In this document: positions 8,308 to 17,541 of the stretch, piece by piece
How positions within the stretch are numbered: the first letter of the stretch is position 1
How the letters are laid out: each line of letters starts with the position of its first letter
NCBI GenBank assembly: GCA_900542055.1
Contig: UQMA01000010.1
Coordinates: 1-48,756, forward strand
DNA: 48,756 bases
Reading direction: 5' to 3'
From: an uncultured Azospirillum sp.
GTDB lineage: Bacteria; Pseudomonadota; Alphaproteobacteria; RF32; CAG-239
Made by a program: the position numbers and the translations under genes
The notes under the pieces: generated by a model
Told to the model about the DNA's origin: nothing
The model's database searches: none
What the model saw: only the letters and a program-made list of their open reading frames with translations

Positions 8308-8324
8308 TGTAACAATATGTAACA
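8308..8324 (+). promoter_or_regulatory. Direct TGTAACA repeat, candidate response-regulator box
   Basis: TGTAACAATATGTAACA: two TGTAACA half-sites ten bases apart, upstream of the oxidoreductase gene. An almost identical pair with one extra base lies at 29883-29900. OmpR-family regulators bind such direct repeats. No regulator is identified here. Confidence 0.4.
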
Positions 8325-8410
8325 AGATGTTAAAAGAAAAAAATCGAGTTTTATGCTATATTTTCGCCTAGATTTGTTTTTTTATTAATTTTTGCGAGGA
8401 TTTTACTAAA

Positions 8411-9439
8411 ATGGGAAAACTTAAAGTTGCCGTTATCGGCGCCGGCATGATGGGCAAAAACCACATTAAAACATACAAAAATATGCCTGATGTCGAGCTG
8501 GTCGGTGTTTTTGACATTTTTCCCGAGGCTGCCAAAGCCGCGGCTGAAACTTTTGGCATCAAAGCTTTTTCTTCAATGGAAGAAGTTGCTAAAAAAGTAG
8601 ATGCTGTCAGCGTGGTTACAACTTCTGTTACTCATGCCGATGTCGGAGAATTTTTCTTAAACCATGGCATCCATTGCATGATGGAAAAACCTTTGGCCAC
8701 TTCACCGGAAGGTTGCCGCCGCTTGATTGATGCTGCCGCAAAAAATAATGTTACGCTTTGCGTCGGACATATTGAACGTTTTAATCCGGCGGTTGAACAA
8801 ATGGCAAAAATTTTATCGGACACTTCAAAAATCCGTTCGCTGACAGCACAGCGTATGTCGGCAGCTTCAGGTCGTATTACCGATGTTTCGGTAGCCATGG
8901 ATTTAATGATTCATGATGTTGAGGTTATTCAATCTTTGGTTAAATCGCCGGTTGTTGACGTTCAGGCCGTTGCTGTTAGAACTCCGGATCATCCCGAAGG
9001 AAAAGATTATATCAGCGCTTTGCTGCAATTTGAAAACGGGGTTACCGCTAATATTACAGCCAGCCGAATCACACAAGCACGCGTTCGCACTTTAACCGTT
9101 ACAACCGATACAAACTATATTGATATGGATTTTATTAATCAAAGCATTAACGTTCACTCGCAAGGACGTATGCCTTATGTCAATCAAGAAGAAATTCCTG
9201 AATGGATGAATTATGGTTTGAAAGGCAGCGTTGAACAGTTATTCATTCCGACAAATCAGCCTCTGCAAGCTGAATTAAATCACTTTGTAAAGTGCATAAA
9301 AGGCATTGAAACACCTCGTATTAACGGAGAAAACGCGTTTGAAGCTTTGAAAGTTATCTGGGCAATTGAAGAAAAATTGGGACTTTCTTCAACAGAAAAG
9401 AGCTCTTCCAATATTAAAAAATCTGTTTCAGCCGCTTAA
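8411..9439 (+). CDS. Gfo/Idh/MocA-family NAD(P)-dependent oxidoreductase
   Basis: 342 residues, ATG preceded by GAGGA. The N-terminal Rossmann domain starts with VAVIGAGMMGKNH (dinucleotide-binding GxGxxG), and the family EKP motif appears as MMEKPLA at about residue 95. The C-terminal alpha/beta domain follows, beginning around GHIERFNPAV. The family oxidises or reduces sugars, inositols and nucleotide sugars in the cytoplasm; the substrate cannot be read from sequence. The Ser/Lys-rich last 15 residues look like a flexible tail. The truA gene begins eight bases after its stop, so the pair is probably co-transcribed. Confidence 0.85.
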   Translation: MGKLKVAVIGAGMMGKNHIKTYKNMPDVELVGVFDIFPEAAKAAAETFGIKAFSSMEEVAKKVDAVSVVTTSVTHADVGEFFLNHGIHCMMEKPLATSPEGCRRLIDAAAKNNVTLCVGHIERFNPAVEQMAKILSDTSKIRSLTAQRMSAASGRITDVSVAMDLMIHDVEVIQSLVKSPVVDVQAVAVRTPDHPEGKDYISALLQFENGVTANITASRITQARVRTLTVTTDTNYIDMDFINQSINVHSQGRMPYVNQEEIPEWMNYGLKGSVEQLFIPTNQPLQAELNHFVKCIKGIETPRINGENAFEALKVIWAIEEKLGLSSTEKSSSNIKKSVSAA

Positions 9440-9447
9440 AACTAAAA

Positions 9448-10194
9448 ATGGTTCAGCGGTATAAAATTACCGTCGAATATGACGGCACCGGTCTTTTGGG
9501 ATGGCAAAAGCAATTAGACGGTCCAAGTGTTCAAGAATATTTGGAAAAAGCTGTTTTTGGCTTTTTAGGACAAAATACCGAAGTATACGGTGCCGGACGC
9601 ACCGATGCCGGTGTTCATGCTTTGGGGCAAGTTGCTCATTTTGATTTAGAAACCGCCATTGATCCTTTTAGAGTTAGAGAAGCAATGAATGCTCATTTGA
9701 GAAATTTAGATGCACCGGTTTCGGTCCTAAAAGCAGAATTAGTTGATGAAAATTTTAATGCCAGATTTTCTGCTAAAGGGCGTAGCTATATTTACAAAAT
9801 AACCAATCGCCGTTCGCCTTTGGTGCTCGATAAATATCGCAGTTGGTGGGTTTATGTCCCGCTTGATGTGGAAAAAATGCGCGCAGGTGCAAAATTTTTA
9901 CTCGGACATCATGATTTTACCTCTTTCCGTGCTGCAAAGTGTCAGGCAAAATCTCCTATTAAAACTTTGGATAAATTAGATATTGTACAAAACGGTGAAA
10001 ATATAGCTTTTTACGTTGAAGCGCGTTCCTTCCTGCACCATCAAGTGCGCAATATGGTCGGCACGTTGAAATTGGTGGGGGACGGACATCTGACACCTGA
10101 AGACATTAAGACAATTCTCGAAAACAAAAATCGGGCTTCTGCAGGTCCTACCGCACCGGCACACGGACTTTATCTGAATCAAATTACCTACTAA
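9448..10194 (+). CDS. truA: tRNA pseudouridine(38-40) synthase TruA
   Basis: 248 residues. TruA isomerises uridines 38-40 in the anticodon arm of many tRNAs. The N-terminal RYKITVEYDGTGLLGWQKQ and the catalytic GAGRTDAGVHALGQVAHF contain the invariant Asp. RSFLHHQVRNMVGTL and GPTAPAHGLYL in the C-terminal half are family signatures. Length is normal for the family. It sits immediately after the oxidoreductase gene, and no separate promoter is evident. Confidence 0.95.
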   Translation: MVQRYKITVEYDGTGLLGWQKQLDGPSVQEYLEKAVFGFLGQNTEVYGAGRTDAGVHALGQVAHFDLETAIDPFRVREAMNAHLRNLDAPVSVLKAELVDENFNARFSAKGRSYIYKITNRRSPLVLDKYRSWWVYVPLDVEKMRAGAKFLLGHHDFTSFRAAKCQAKSPIKTLDKLDIVQNGENIAFYVEARSFLHHQVRNMVGTLKLVGDGHLTPEDIKTILENKNRASAGPTAPAHGLYLNQITY

Positions 10195-10300
10195 AACAAT
10201 TGTTTTCAGCAGATTTAATTTTAACCTTGACCGAAACGTATCGTATTGTTAAAAGATAAAATAAATTTATAACTCAAAAACAAACAGGACTAAAAAAATA

Positions 10301-11752
10301 ATGCTGACACCAAAAAATAATGCCAGCCAGATGCGCACTCAAATTCTGGTTAAAATCGTTGAAAAATTTTTGCAAAATCGTTTTGCTGATGCGGATCGTA
10401 TTCCTTTAGAAATAAATCCTAAAAGCGAATCATCAAACCGTTGCTGCACCTATAAAGAAAGAGCTGTTGTAAAATATCGCTGCATGGCAGCAATGGGATT
10501 TACTCCGGATGATGAAAACGATGAATTAACCGGTCTGAAGGAATATGGAGAAAAAGCAATATCGCGCAGCGAACATGCCGAAAATAAAATATCTGTTATT
10601 TCTGAAGCCTGCTCTGCTTGTCCGAAAACGCATTATTTTGCAACAGACGCATGTCGCGGCTGCTTTGCCCGCCCTTGTCAGGTAAACTGTCCTAAACAGG
10701 CTATTACTATTGTAAACGGTCGTTCGCATATTGATGAAACAAAATGTATTTCATGCGGACGCTGCCATGACGTTTGCCCTTATAACGCCATTGTTCAAGT
10801 TCCTGTTCCTTGCGAAGAAGCTTGTCCTGTCGGCGCAATCAGCAAAGATGAAAACGGCAAAGAACATATTGATGCCGAAAAATGTATTCTTTGCGGGAAA
10901 TGCCTGATGTCTTGTCCGTTTGGAGCTATTGTCGATACTTCGCAGATTGTTGACGTACTTCAATCATTGGCCAACGAAAACAAAAAAGTTGTTGCTATGT
11001 TGGCGCCGGCTGTTATCGGCCAATTTACAGGAACGGTTAATCAACTTATCGGCGCTTTGAAAAAGCTTGGTTTTGACGATGTTGTTGAAGTTGCCGTCGG
11101 CGCTGATATCACAACACGCAAAGAAGCTGCCGAGTTTATTGAAAAAATGGAAAACGGCGAAAAGCTGATGACAACTTCATGCTGTCCTGCTTATTACAAA
11201 GCGGCCACCGTACATATTCCTGAAATCAAACCTTTTGTTTCTCATACGCGCACCCCGATGTATTACACAGCTGAATTGCTCAAACAAGAACAGCCTGACT
11301 GCGTTGCAGTATTTGTTGGTCCGTGTTTAGCAAAACGCGCTGAAGCAGAAAACGATCCAAATGTAGATTATGTATTAACTTTCGAAGAAATAGGCGCAAT
11401 GCTTACAGCAAGCGGTATAAAAGTAACAGAATGTGAGGCTCAGGAATTTTCGAAGATTTCATGCGCTCAAGGCCGCAAGTTTCCAATCAGCGGCGGAGTT
11501 GCCGGAGCGGTTGCCTCGTTAGTAGAAGGCAATGCCGAATATAAACCAACAGCTATTAATGGGTTAAGCAAAGCCAATATTAAATTGTTAAAACAATACG
11601 CTACAAAAGGCTGCGATTTCAATATGATTGAAGTTATGTGCTGCGAAGGCGGATGTGTTGCCGGTCCCGGATGTGTTGCGTTAGCTAAAAAAGCTGCCGT
11701 TATGGTTGAAAATTATGTAAAAACGGCACCTAATCTTAAAGACGAAAAATAG
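10301..11752 (+). CDS. Monomeric [FeFe] hydrogenase, group B-like
   Basis: 483 residues, ATG with AGGA upstream. An N-terminal region of about 90 residues leads into a Cys-rich ferredoxin-like part: CRGCFARPCQVNCP, CISCGRCHDVCP, CEEACP, CILCGKCLMSCP. The catalytic H-cluster domain then shows all three signatures: L1 TTSCCPAYY, L2 VGPCLAKRAEAE and L3 EVMCCEGGCVAGPGC. The L1 Ala-Tyr after CCP and the L3 form differ from group A enzymes (CCPGW, ACxGGC) and match the group B type. The enzyme interconverts protons and hydrogen, and group B members are poorly characterised. HydE/F/G maturases are not in this window. A strong terminator follows; the gene stands alone. Confidence 0.88.
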   Translation: MLTPKNNASQMRTQILVKIVEKFLQNRFADADRIPLEINPKSESSNRCCTYKERAVVKYRCMAAMGFTPDDENDELTGLKEYGEKAISRSEHAENKISVISEACSACPKTHYFATDACRGCFARPCQVNCPKQAITIVNGRSHIDETKCISCGRCHDVCPYNAIVQVPVPCEEACPVGAISKDENGKEHIDAEKCILCGKCLMSCPFGAIVDTSQIVDVLQSLANENKKVVAMLAPAVIGQFTGTVNQLIGALKKLGFDDVVEVAVGADITTRKEAAEFIEKMENGEKLMTTSCCPAYYKAATVHIPEIKPFVSHTRTPMYYTAELLKQEQPDCVAVFVGPCLAKRAEAENDPNVDYVLTFEEIGAMLTASGIKVTECEAQEFSKISCAQGRKFPISGGVAGAVASLVEGNAEYKPTAINGLSKANIKLLKQYATKGCDFNMIEVMCCEGGCVAGPGCVALAKKAAVMVENYVKTAPNLKDEK

Positions 11753-11760
11753 TCTTATTT

Positions 11761-11784
11761 AACCCCGCTTCGGCGGGGTTTTCT
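11761..11784 (+). terminator. Terminator of the hydrogenase gene
   Basis: AACCCCGC-TTCG-GCGGGGTT followed by TTCT: an 8-bp GC-rich stem with a stable TTCG tetraloop, nine bases after the stop. Confidence 0.9.
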
Positions 11785-11873
11785 ATATTCCCAATTATAA
11801 AAATTACCTTGCCAAACAGATGATTTTAAGCTAGTTTAGCGGTTAGATTCATTATATTTTTCAAAGGTTGGAA

Positions 11874-13862
11874 ATGACTGATTTGTTTGACGGCGCAACA
11901 AGCGTCAATAGTTCTTATTCGGCTCAGGATATTCAGGTTTTAGAAGGATTGGAAGCGGTTCGCGCTCGTCCGGGGATGTATATAGGCGGCACAGACGAAC
12001 AAGCTTTGCATCATTTGGCGGCTGAAATTCTTGATAACTCCATGGATGAAGCCGTTGCCGGTTATGCAAATAAGATTGAAATGACTCTTCACGCTGATTA
12101 TTCACTTACCATTTCCGATAACGGGCGTGGTATCCCTGTTGATGCTCACCCAAAATATCCCGAAAAATCAGCTCTTGAAGTTATTATGACTATGCTTCAC
12201 TCCGGCGGAAAATTCGGCGGAGGAGCTTATAAAGTTTCAGGCGGTTTACACGGCGTTGGTTCTTCAGTGGTTAATGCTTTGTCCGAATCAATGACTATTG
12301 AAGTAGCTCGCGATAAAAAACTTTACCGCCAGCATTATTCTAAAGGCAAACCTCTCGATAAGCTTGAATTTGTCGGTCCGGTTTCAAACCGCAGAGGAAC
12401 CAGTATTACGTTCCGCCCCGATCCGGAAATTTTTGGCACAAACTGCTGTTTTGTTCCTAATAAACTATATCGAATGGCTCGTTCAAAAGCTTTTTTATTT
12501 AAAGGAATCCATATTTTGTGGCGCTGTGCTCCAGAAATTATCGGCGAAGGAGAACAGACACCTATTGAATGCGAATTGCATTTTCCCGATGGTCTGAAGG
12601 ATTTTTTAAATTATCAGTTAGGTTCGCGCGCAACCATCAACCGCAGTGCATTTACCGGCGAATCGCTGTTGGCAAATGATGAAGGAAAAGTTGAATGGGC
12701 TATTACCTGGCCTGTTGATGAAAACGGATTTTGTTATTCTTATTGCAATACCGTTATTACCCCGCAAGGAGGAACGCATGAACTGGGATTCAGGTCGGCT
12801 TTATTGCGGGGATTAAAAGAATATGGAGAAATGGCAAATATAAAAAAGGCTGCAAACATCACAAATGAAGATTTTTTGAGCGATGCCTGCATTATGCTGT
12901 CTGTTTTTATACGCGATCCAGAATTTCAAGGTCAAACAAAAGACAAACTGACATCCAATAAAGCTGTCCGCTTAGTGGAACAAGCGGTTAAAGACGCTTT
13001 TGACCATTGGCTTTCATCCGATACAGAAAATGCTTCAGCTCTTTTGGAATATGTCATCACCCGTTCAGAATTCAGACGCAAGAAAAAAGAAGAAAAAATA
13101 CAACTGCGTAAAACGCCTACAAAACGTTTGCGTTTACCGGGGAAATTGGCCGATTGCTCCAGAAATGCTGCCGATGACACAGAAATTTTCATCGTTGAAG
13201 GAGATTCTGCCGGCGGTTCTGCTAAACAAGGACGAGACCGCACGACACAAGCCATTTTGCCTTTACGCGGAAAAATTTTAAATGTGGCAGCTGCATCTTT
13301 GGATAAAATCGCCCAAAACCAAGAAATAAAGGATATGATTGAAGCTTTGGGCTGCGGTATTAAGGATGATTATAAAGAAGACAGCCTGCGTTATGAAAAA
13401 ATCATTATCATGACCGATGCTGATGTCGACGGCGCTCATATCACTTCATTGCTTATGACTTTTTTCTATCAGCAAATGCCAAAACTTATAGAAAATGGAC
13501 ATTTATTTATTGCAACACCGCCGCTCTATAAAATAGCGGCTGCCGGAAAAAACTATTATGCTCTTGATGATGAAGATAAAGATAGAATCCTAAAAAAAGT
13601 TAATAAAGGTAACATAAAAGCTGATATCAGCCGTTTTAAAGGTTTGGGTGAAATGAGTGCTCAACAGCTGAAAGAAACGACTATGGATAAAGAAAAGCGC
13701 ACTCTTTTACGTGTTATGCTGCCTGACACCGGAACCGAAGAAGGCAAAGAAGAAGCTTTTGAAACAAGACGGCAAGTAGAGCGTATTATGGGAAAAAATC
13801 CTGAATTGCGTTTTAAATTTATTATTGAACGCGCTAAATTTGTTGATGATTTGGATATTTAA
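11874..13862 (+). CDS. parE: DNA topoisomerase IV subunit B (ParE)
   Basis: 662 residues from the ATG at 11874, chosen over a TTG at 11868 because AAAGG is well spaced for it. ParE is the ATPase subunit of topoisomerase IV, which decatenates chromosomes. The GHKL ATPase shows EILDNSMDEAVAGYA, SDNGRGIPVD and GGLHGVGSSVVNALS. The TOPRIM domain shows FIVEGDSAGGSAKQGRD and PLRGKILNV. The alphaproteobacterial form is supported by the N-terminal VLEGLEAVRARPGMYIGG and an overall length shorter than GyrB. Partner parC is not in the window. Confidence 0.93.
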   Translation: MTDLFDGATSVNSSYSAQDIQVLEGLEAVRARPGMYIGGTDEQALHHLAAEILDNSMDEAVAGYANKIEMTLHADYSLTISDNGRGIPVDAHPKYPEKSALEVIMTMLHSGGKFGGGAYKVSGGLHGVGSSVVNALSESMTIEVARDKKLYRQHYSKGKPLDKLEFVGPVSNRRGTSITFRPDPEIFGTNCCFVPNKLYRMARSKAFLFKGIHILWRCAPEIIGEGEQTPIECELHFPDGLKDFLNYQLGSRATINRSAFTGESLLANDEGKVEWAITWPVDENGFCYSYCNTVITPQGGTHELGFRSALLRGLKEYGEMANIKKAANITNEDFLSDACIMLSVFIRDPEFQGQTKDKLTSNKAVRLVEQAVKDAFDHWLSSDTENASALLEYVITRSEFRRKKKEEKIQLRKTPTKRLRLPGKLADCSRNAADDTEIFIVEGDSAGGSAKQGRDRTTQAILPLRGKILNVAAASLDKIAQNQEIKDMIEALGCGIKDDYKEDSLRYEKIIIMTDADVDGAHITSLLMTFFYQQMPKLIENGHLFIATPPLYKIAAAGKNYYALDDEDKDRILKKVNKGNIKADISRFKGLGEMSAQQLKETTMDKEKRTLLRVMLPDTGTEEGKEEAFETRRQVERIMGKNPELRFKFIIERAKFVDDLDI

Positions 13863-13896
13863 TTAGCCGTAATTTTATAATAAAAACAAAAAATTC

Positions 13897-13925
13897 TTGA
13901 CAATAAACTTTGTATTCATTATAAA
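13897..13925 (+). promoter_or_regulatory. Strong sigma70 promoter of tRNA-Ala(GGC)
   Basis: TTGACA at 13897-13902, 17-base spacer, TATAAA at 13920-13925. The tRNA begins 13 bases after the -10 box. Confidence 0.85.
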
Positions 13926-13938
13926 AATGGCAAATAAA

Positions 13939-14014
<76 letters not shown>

Positions 14015-14017
14015 ATT

Positions 14018-14053
14018 CAAAAAAGCCTTGGATTTAATCCAAGGCTTTTTTCT
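14018..14053 (+). terminator. Terminator after tRNA-Ala(GGC)
   Basis: AAAAAGCCTTGGAT-TTA-ATCCAAGGCTTTTT, a perfect long stem followed by more T residues. Confidence 0.92.
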
Positions 14054-14079
14054 TTATCACGCTTATTTTGTAAAGTATC

Positions 14080-14108
14080 TTGACAGAAAAATTGATTTAA
14101 ACTACTTT
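14080..14108 (+). promoter_or_regulatory. Promoter of tRNA-Ala(CGC)
   Basis: Perfect TTGACA at 14080-14085, 17-base spacer, weaker TACTTT at 14103-14108. It lies between the preceding terminator and the second tRNA. Confidence 0.6.
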
Positions 14109-14129
14109 ACGTTCCATAATTATTTTTTT

Positions 14130-14205
14130 GGGGCTATAGCTCAGCTGGGAGAGCGATTGGTTCGCAATCAATAGGTCAGGGGTTCGATCCCCCTTAGCTC
14201 CACCA
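14130..14205 (+). tRNA. tRNA-Ala (anticodon CGC)
   Basis: 76 bases with CCA encoded. Acceptor GGGGCTA/TAGCTCC keeps the G3:U70 pair that specifies alanine. Anticodon stem ATTGG/TCAAT with loop TTCGCAA gives CGC, which reads GCG. D and T arms are nearly the same as in the tRNA 190 bases upstream, so the two probably arose by duplication. Confidence 0.95.
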
Positions 14206-14209
14206 ATAC

Positions 14210-14238
14210 AAAAAACGCCGATTATCCGGCGTTTTTTT
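14210..14238 (+). terminator. Terminator after tRNA-Ala(CGC)
   Basis: AACGCCG-ATTAT-CCGGCGTT-type hairpin followed by seven T. Confidence 0.88.
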
Positions 14239-14291
14239 GTATTAATAAAAAGACAGTTTTTTATTTATAAAATTTGAACAATCAATATTTT

Positions 14292-14322
14292 TTGAACTTT
14301 TTTTATTTTTTCACGTTATAAA
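14292..14322 (+). promoter_or_regulatory. Possible promoter of the macAB-tolC operon
   Basis: TTGAAC at 14292 and TATAAA at 14317 with a 19-base spacer, 84 bases before the macA-like start. The spacer is long and the region AT-rich. Confidence 0.35.
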
Positions 14323-14405
14323 CTATGTATGGTTTTAATTAACTATTAAATACCTAAGAAATAAAAATAGTTTTGCACTATGGTTAGCAATGTAGAGAAA
14401 AAACG

Positions 14406-15596
14406 ATGAATAAATTTGTAATATTTTTAAAAAAACACAAAAAAACTTTTACGTGCGCAGTCTTATTAGCCGTTATCGGAGGGTTTTATTTTTTCCGTCA
14501 AAGCAGTGATGAAATAGCTTATATCACTGAACCGGCAGGACGAAAAGATATTCAAAAAGTCGTCAATGCTACCGGCGAAATACGTGCTATCGAGTTGGTT
14601 ACGGTCGGTGCTCAGGTATCCGGAAAAATTGAAAAACTTTATGTTGAAATAGGACAAATTGTTAAAAAAGGCGACTTAATTGCTGAAATAGATTCAACAA
14701 CCCAACAAAACGATGTAAACATAAACAAAGCAAAATTGGATAGTTATCGGGCTCAGCTGAAAGCAGCTAAAATTTCTCTGAAAGTTGCGGAAAAACAGTA
14801 TAACCGTATGCAAAACCTGCAAAAAAGAAAAGCTGCTTCCACTGAAGATGTTGAAAACGCCGAAGATGCTTATGAACTGGCAAGAGCAAAAGTTACACAA
14901 TTAGAATCATCAGTAAAAGAAACCGAAATTTCTTTAAGCACTGCCGAAACAAACCTTGGTTATACAAAAGTAACCGCTCCGATGGACGGAACCGTTGTTT
15001 CTGTTCCCGTCAAGCAAGGACAAACCATTAATGCAGCAATGAACACCCCGACAATAATCCAGCTGGCCGATTTGAAAGAAATGGAAATTTTGATTGAAAT
15101 TTCGGAAGGTGATATCAGCAATATAAAACCCGGAGTAAAAGTTACTTATTCTACTTTGGCTGATTTAAACGATGTTTTCGAAACCACTTTAAAATCCATA
15201 GATCCCGGACTTACTCTTCTTACTAATAATGAATATACGGAAGTTGTCGATTCAAATGAAGCTATATATTATTACGGGCGCTTAATTGTTCCTAATCCCG
15301 ATGGCAAACTGCGGATCGGAATGACTACTCAAAACGTTATTTATGTTGAAAAAGCCGATAATGTACTAACCATTCCGGTTACTGCCATTAAAGGCGGAGC
15401 CGATGACCGTTATGTTGAAATACTAACTGCCGAAGGAGTTAAAAAACGCCACATAAAAACAGGGGTTTCCGATGGTCTGAATATTGAAATAAAAGATGGC
15501 ATCAGCGAAGGAGACGAAGTTATAATCGGTCAACTATCCGCATCTGAAATTTCCAATAAAGCCTCAAGCATGAGAAGAGGTCCGAGAGGATTTTAG
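14406..15596 (+). CDS. macA: MacA-like periplasmic adaptor (membrane fusion protein)
   Basis: 396 residues, ATG preceded by GAGA. One N-terminal membrane anchor (FTCAVLLAVIGGFYFF, residues about 17-32). The lipoyl half-motifs are TVGAQVSGKIEKLYVEIGQ (residues about 60-80) and YTKVTAPMDGTVVSVPVKQG; between them is a coiled-coil hairpin rich in Lys, Ala and Glu. A beta-barrel and membrane-proximal domain follow. The protein links an inner-membrane MacB transporter to an outer-membrane channel. The macB-like gene starts three bases after the stop. Substrate unknown; MacA family pumps export macrolides, toxins and lipids. Confidence 0.88.
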   Translation: MNKFVIFLKKHKKTFTCAVLLAVIGGFYFFRQSSDEIAYITEPAGRKDIQKVVNATGEIRAIELVTVGAQVSGKIEKLYVEIGQIVKKGDLIAEIDSTTQQNDVNINKAKLDSYRAQLKAAKISLKVAEKQYNRMQNLQKRKAASTEDVENAEDAYELARAKVTQLESSVKETEISLSTAETNLGYTKVTAPMDGTVVSVPVKQGQTINAAMNTPTIIQLADLKEMEILIEISEGDISNIKPGVKVTYSTLADLNDVFETTLKSIDPGLTLLTNNEYTEVVDSNEAIYYYGRLIVPNPDGKLRIGMTTQNVIYVEKADNVLTIPVTAIKGGADDRYVEILTAEGVKKRHIKTGVSDGLNIEIKDGISEGDEVIIGQLSASEISNKASSMRRGPRGF

Positions 15597-15599
15597 GCT

Positions 15600-17540
15600 A
15601 TGAATATAATTGAGTTAAAAAACATCAATAAATTTTTCGGACACGAAGGCAACCGTGTTCATGTATTGAAAAATGTCAATCTTAGTATCGAAAAAGGTGA
15701 TTTTGTCGCCATAATCGGACAATCCGGCTCCGGAAAATCAACTATGATGAATATTATCGGCTGTCTTGATGTACCGACCGAAGGTTCATACAAAATCAAC
15801 GGCACCGAAGTAGGAAAAATGAACAAAGATCAACTGGCGGAATTACGGTGCAAAACTTTCGGATTTATTTTTCAACGTTATAATCTGCTCAGTAATTTAA
15901 ATGCGCGTGACAATGCGGCTCTGCCTGCCATTTATTTCGGTGCTAACGCCAGAATACGCACCAGAAGAGCTATCCGCCTCTTAAAGAAATTGGAATTAGG
16001 AAACAAACTAGGCAATAAACCAAGTGAACTTTCGGGGGGACAGCAACAACGCGTAAGTATTGCCCGCGCATTGATGAACGGCGGGGAAATTATTTTGGCG
16101 GATGAACCTACCGGCGCTTTAGATTCTAAAAGCGGTGAAATGGTTATGGAAATTATAAAAAAATTGCATACACAAGGACATACTATCATTTTAGTGACGC
16201 ATGACAGCAAAATTGCTGCTCAGGCAAGCCGTATAATAGAAATTAAAGATGGCGAAATAGTATCTGATGTCCGCAAAGAATCGGCTTTTTATGAAAAAAA
16301 AGATAAAATGGAAGAAATCGGCAAAAGCAGATTTGATGCTCTTAAAGACAGTTTTACCGAAGCGCTCAGTATGTCTGTCCACGCTATTTTATCAAACAAA
16401 ATGCGCTCTCTTTTGACTATGCTTGGAATTATTATCGGTATTGCTTCTGTTGTATCGGTAGTGGCTCTGGGAAATGCATCACAGGCAAAAATTATGGCAC
16501 AAATCAACTCCATGGGTACAAATACAATTGATATTATGCCGGGGAGCGGATTTGGCGATATGCGTTCCGGAAGAGTAAAAACCCTAAAAGTAAGCGACTC
16601 TGATTATTTAGGCAAACAAAGTTTTATAGATAATTCGACACCGAGTATTTCCGCAAGCGGAACATTGGTTTATGAAAATAATTCGCTAACAGCACAATTG
16701 CGCGGGGTCGGTTCTTCATACTTTGAAGTTAAAGGACGAAAAATTGCTCAAGGACGTATTTTTACAGATGATGAAGTAAAAAGTATTGCGTCGGTCGTTG
16801 TTATCGACAACAACACATTAAAAGAAGTTTTTGCAAACGATCCGAATCCTGTCGGGAAAATTATTATCTTTAATAAAAAACCGTTGGAAATAATCGGAGT
16901 GACAGCTGCAGACAATAACCCCGGACCGATGTCCGAATCTATGAATATTTGGACCCCTTACACCACCGCCATGTATAAAATCAACGGCAGCACAGACATA
17001 AATACAATAACTGTCAAAGTTTCGGATAAAGTAAATTCACAAGTGGCTGAAAACAGCATTGAACACATACTGACATCTTTGCATGGAAAAAAAGACTTCT
17101 TTATGATCAACAGCGACAGTATTAAACAAACTGTGGAAAGCGCAACAAACACCATGAAACTTCTTATTGCCAGCATTGCTGTTATTTCGCTTATTGTCGG
17201 CGGTATCGGCGTAATGAACATTATGCTGGTTTCCGTAAGCGAACGCACAAGAGAAATAGGAATCAGAATGGCTATCGGCGCTAAACAGGCTGATATTTTA
17301 CGCCAATTTCTTATTGAAGCTATTTTAATCTGTCTGGTCGGCGGATTTATGGGGGTGACCTTATCAGTGCTGATAGGTATCGGATTTAATTCTTTTTCCG
17401 AAAATTTCGGAATGATTTTTTCAACTACGTCAATTGTTTTGGCTCTGGTTTGTTCATCAGCCATCGGCATTATATTCGGCTATATGCCGGCTAAAAATGC
17501 TTCAAACCTTAATCCTATTGACGCTTTAGCGAGTGAATAA
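15600..17540 (+). CDS. macB: MacB-like ABC transporter (ATPase-permease fusion)
   Basis: 646 residues. The N-terminal ABC ATPase has Walker A GQSGSGKST (about residue 40), signature LSGGQQQRVSIARAL and Walker B IILADEPTGALD, then the H-loop VTHDSK. After about residue 255 comes the MacB permease: one membrane helix (LLTMLGIIIGIASVVSVVAL), a periplasmic domain of about 220 residues, then three C-terminal helices of the FtsX type (IASIAVISLIVGGIGVMNIM and others). Length is the same as E. coli MacB. It is a mechanotransmission-type exporter working with MacA and an outer-membrane channel. Confidence 0.93.
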   Translation: MNIIELKNINKFFGHEGNRVHVLKNVNLSIEKGDFVAIIGQSGSGKSTMMNIIGCLDVPTEGSYKINGTEVGKMNKDQLAELRCKTFGFIFQRYNLLSNLNARDNAALPAIYFGANARIRTRRAIRLLKKLELGNKLGNKPSELSGGQQQRVSIARALMNGGEIILADEPTGALDSKSGEMVMEIIKKLHTQGHTIILVTHDSKIAAQASRIIEIKDGEIVSDVRKESAFYEKKDKMEEIGKSRFDALKDSFTEALSMSVHAILSNKMRSLLTMLGIIIGIASVVSVVALGNASQAKIMAQINSMGTNTIDIMPGSGFGDMRSGRVKTLKVSDSDYLGKQSFIDNSTPSISASGTLVYENNSLTAQLRGVGSSYFEVKGRKIAQGRIFTDDEVKSIASVVVIDNNTLKEVFANDPNPVGKIIIFNKKPLEIIGVTAADNNPGPMSESMNIWTPYTTAMYKINGSTDINTITVKVSDKVNSQVAENSIEHILTSLHGKKDFFMINSDSIKQTVESATNTMKLLIASIAVISLIVGGIGVMNIMLVSVSERTREIGIRMAIGAKQADILRQFLIEAILICLVGGFMGVTLSVLIGIGFNSFSENFGMIFSTTSIVLALVCSSAIGIIFGYMPAKNASNLNPIDALASE

Positions 17541-17541
17541 A

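Noticed and set aside
16958..17470. 170-codon minus-strand open frame inside macB
   Set aside because: Antisense of the FtsX-type permease segment; composition follows macB codons.
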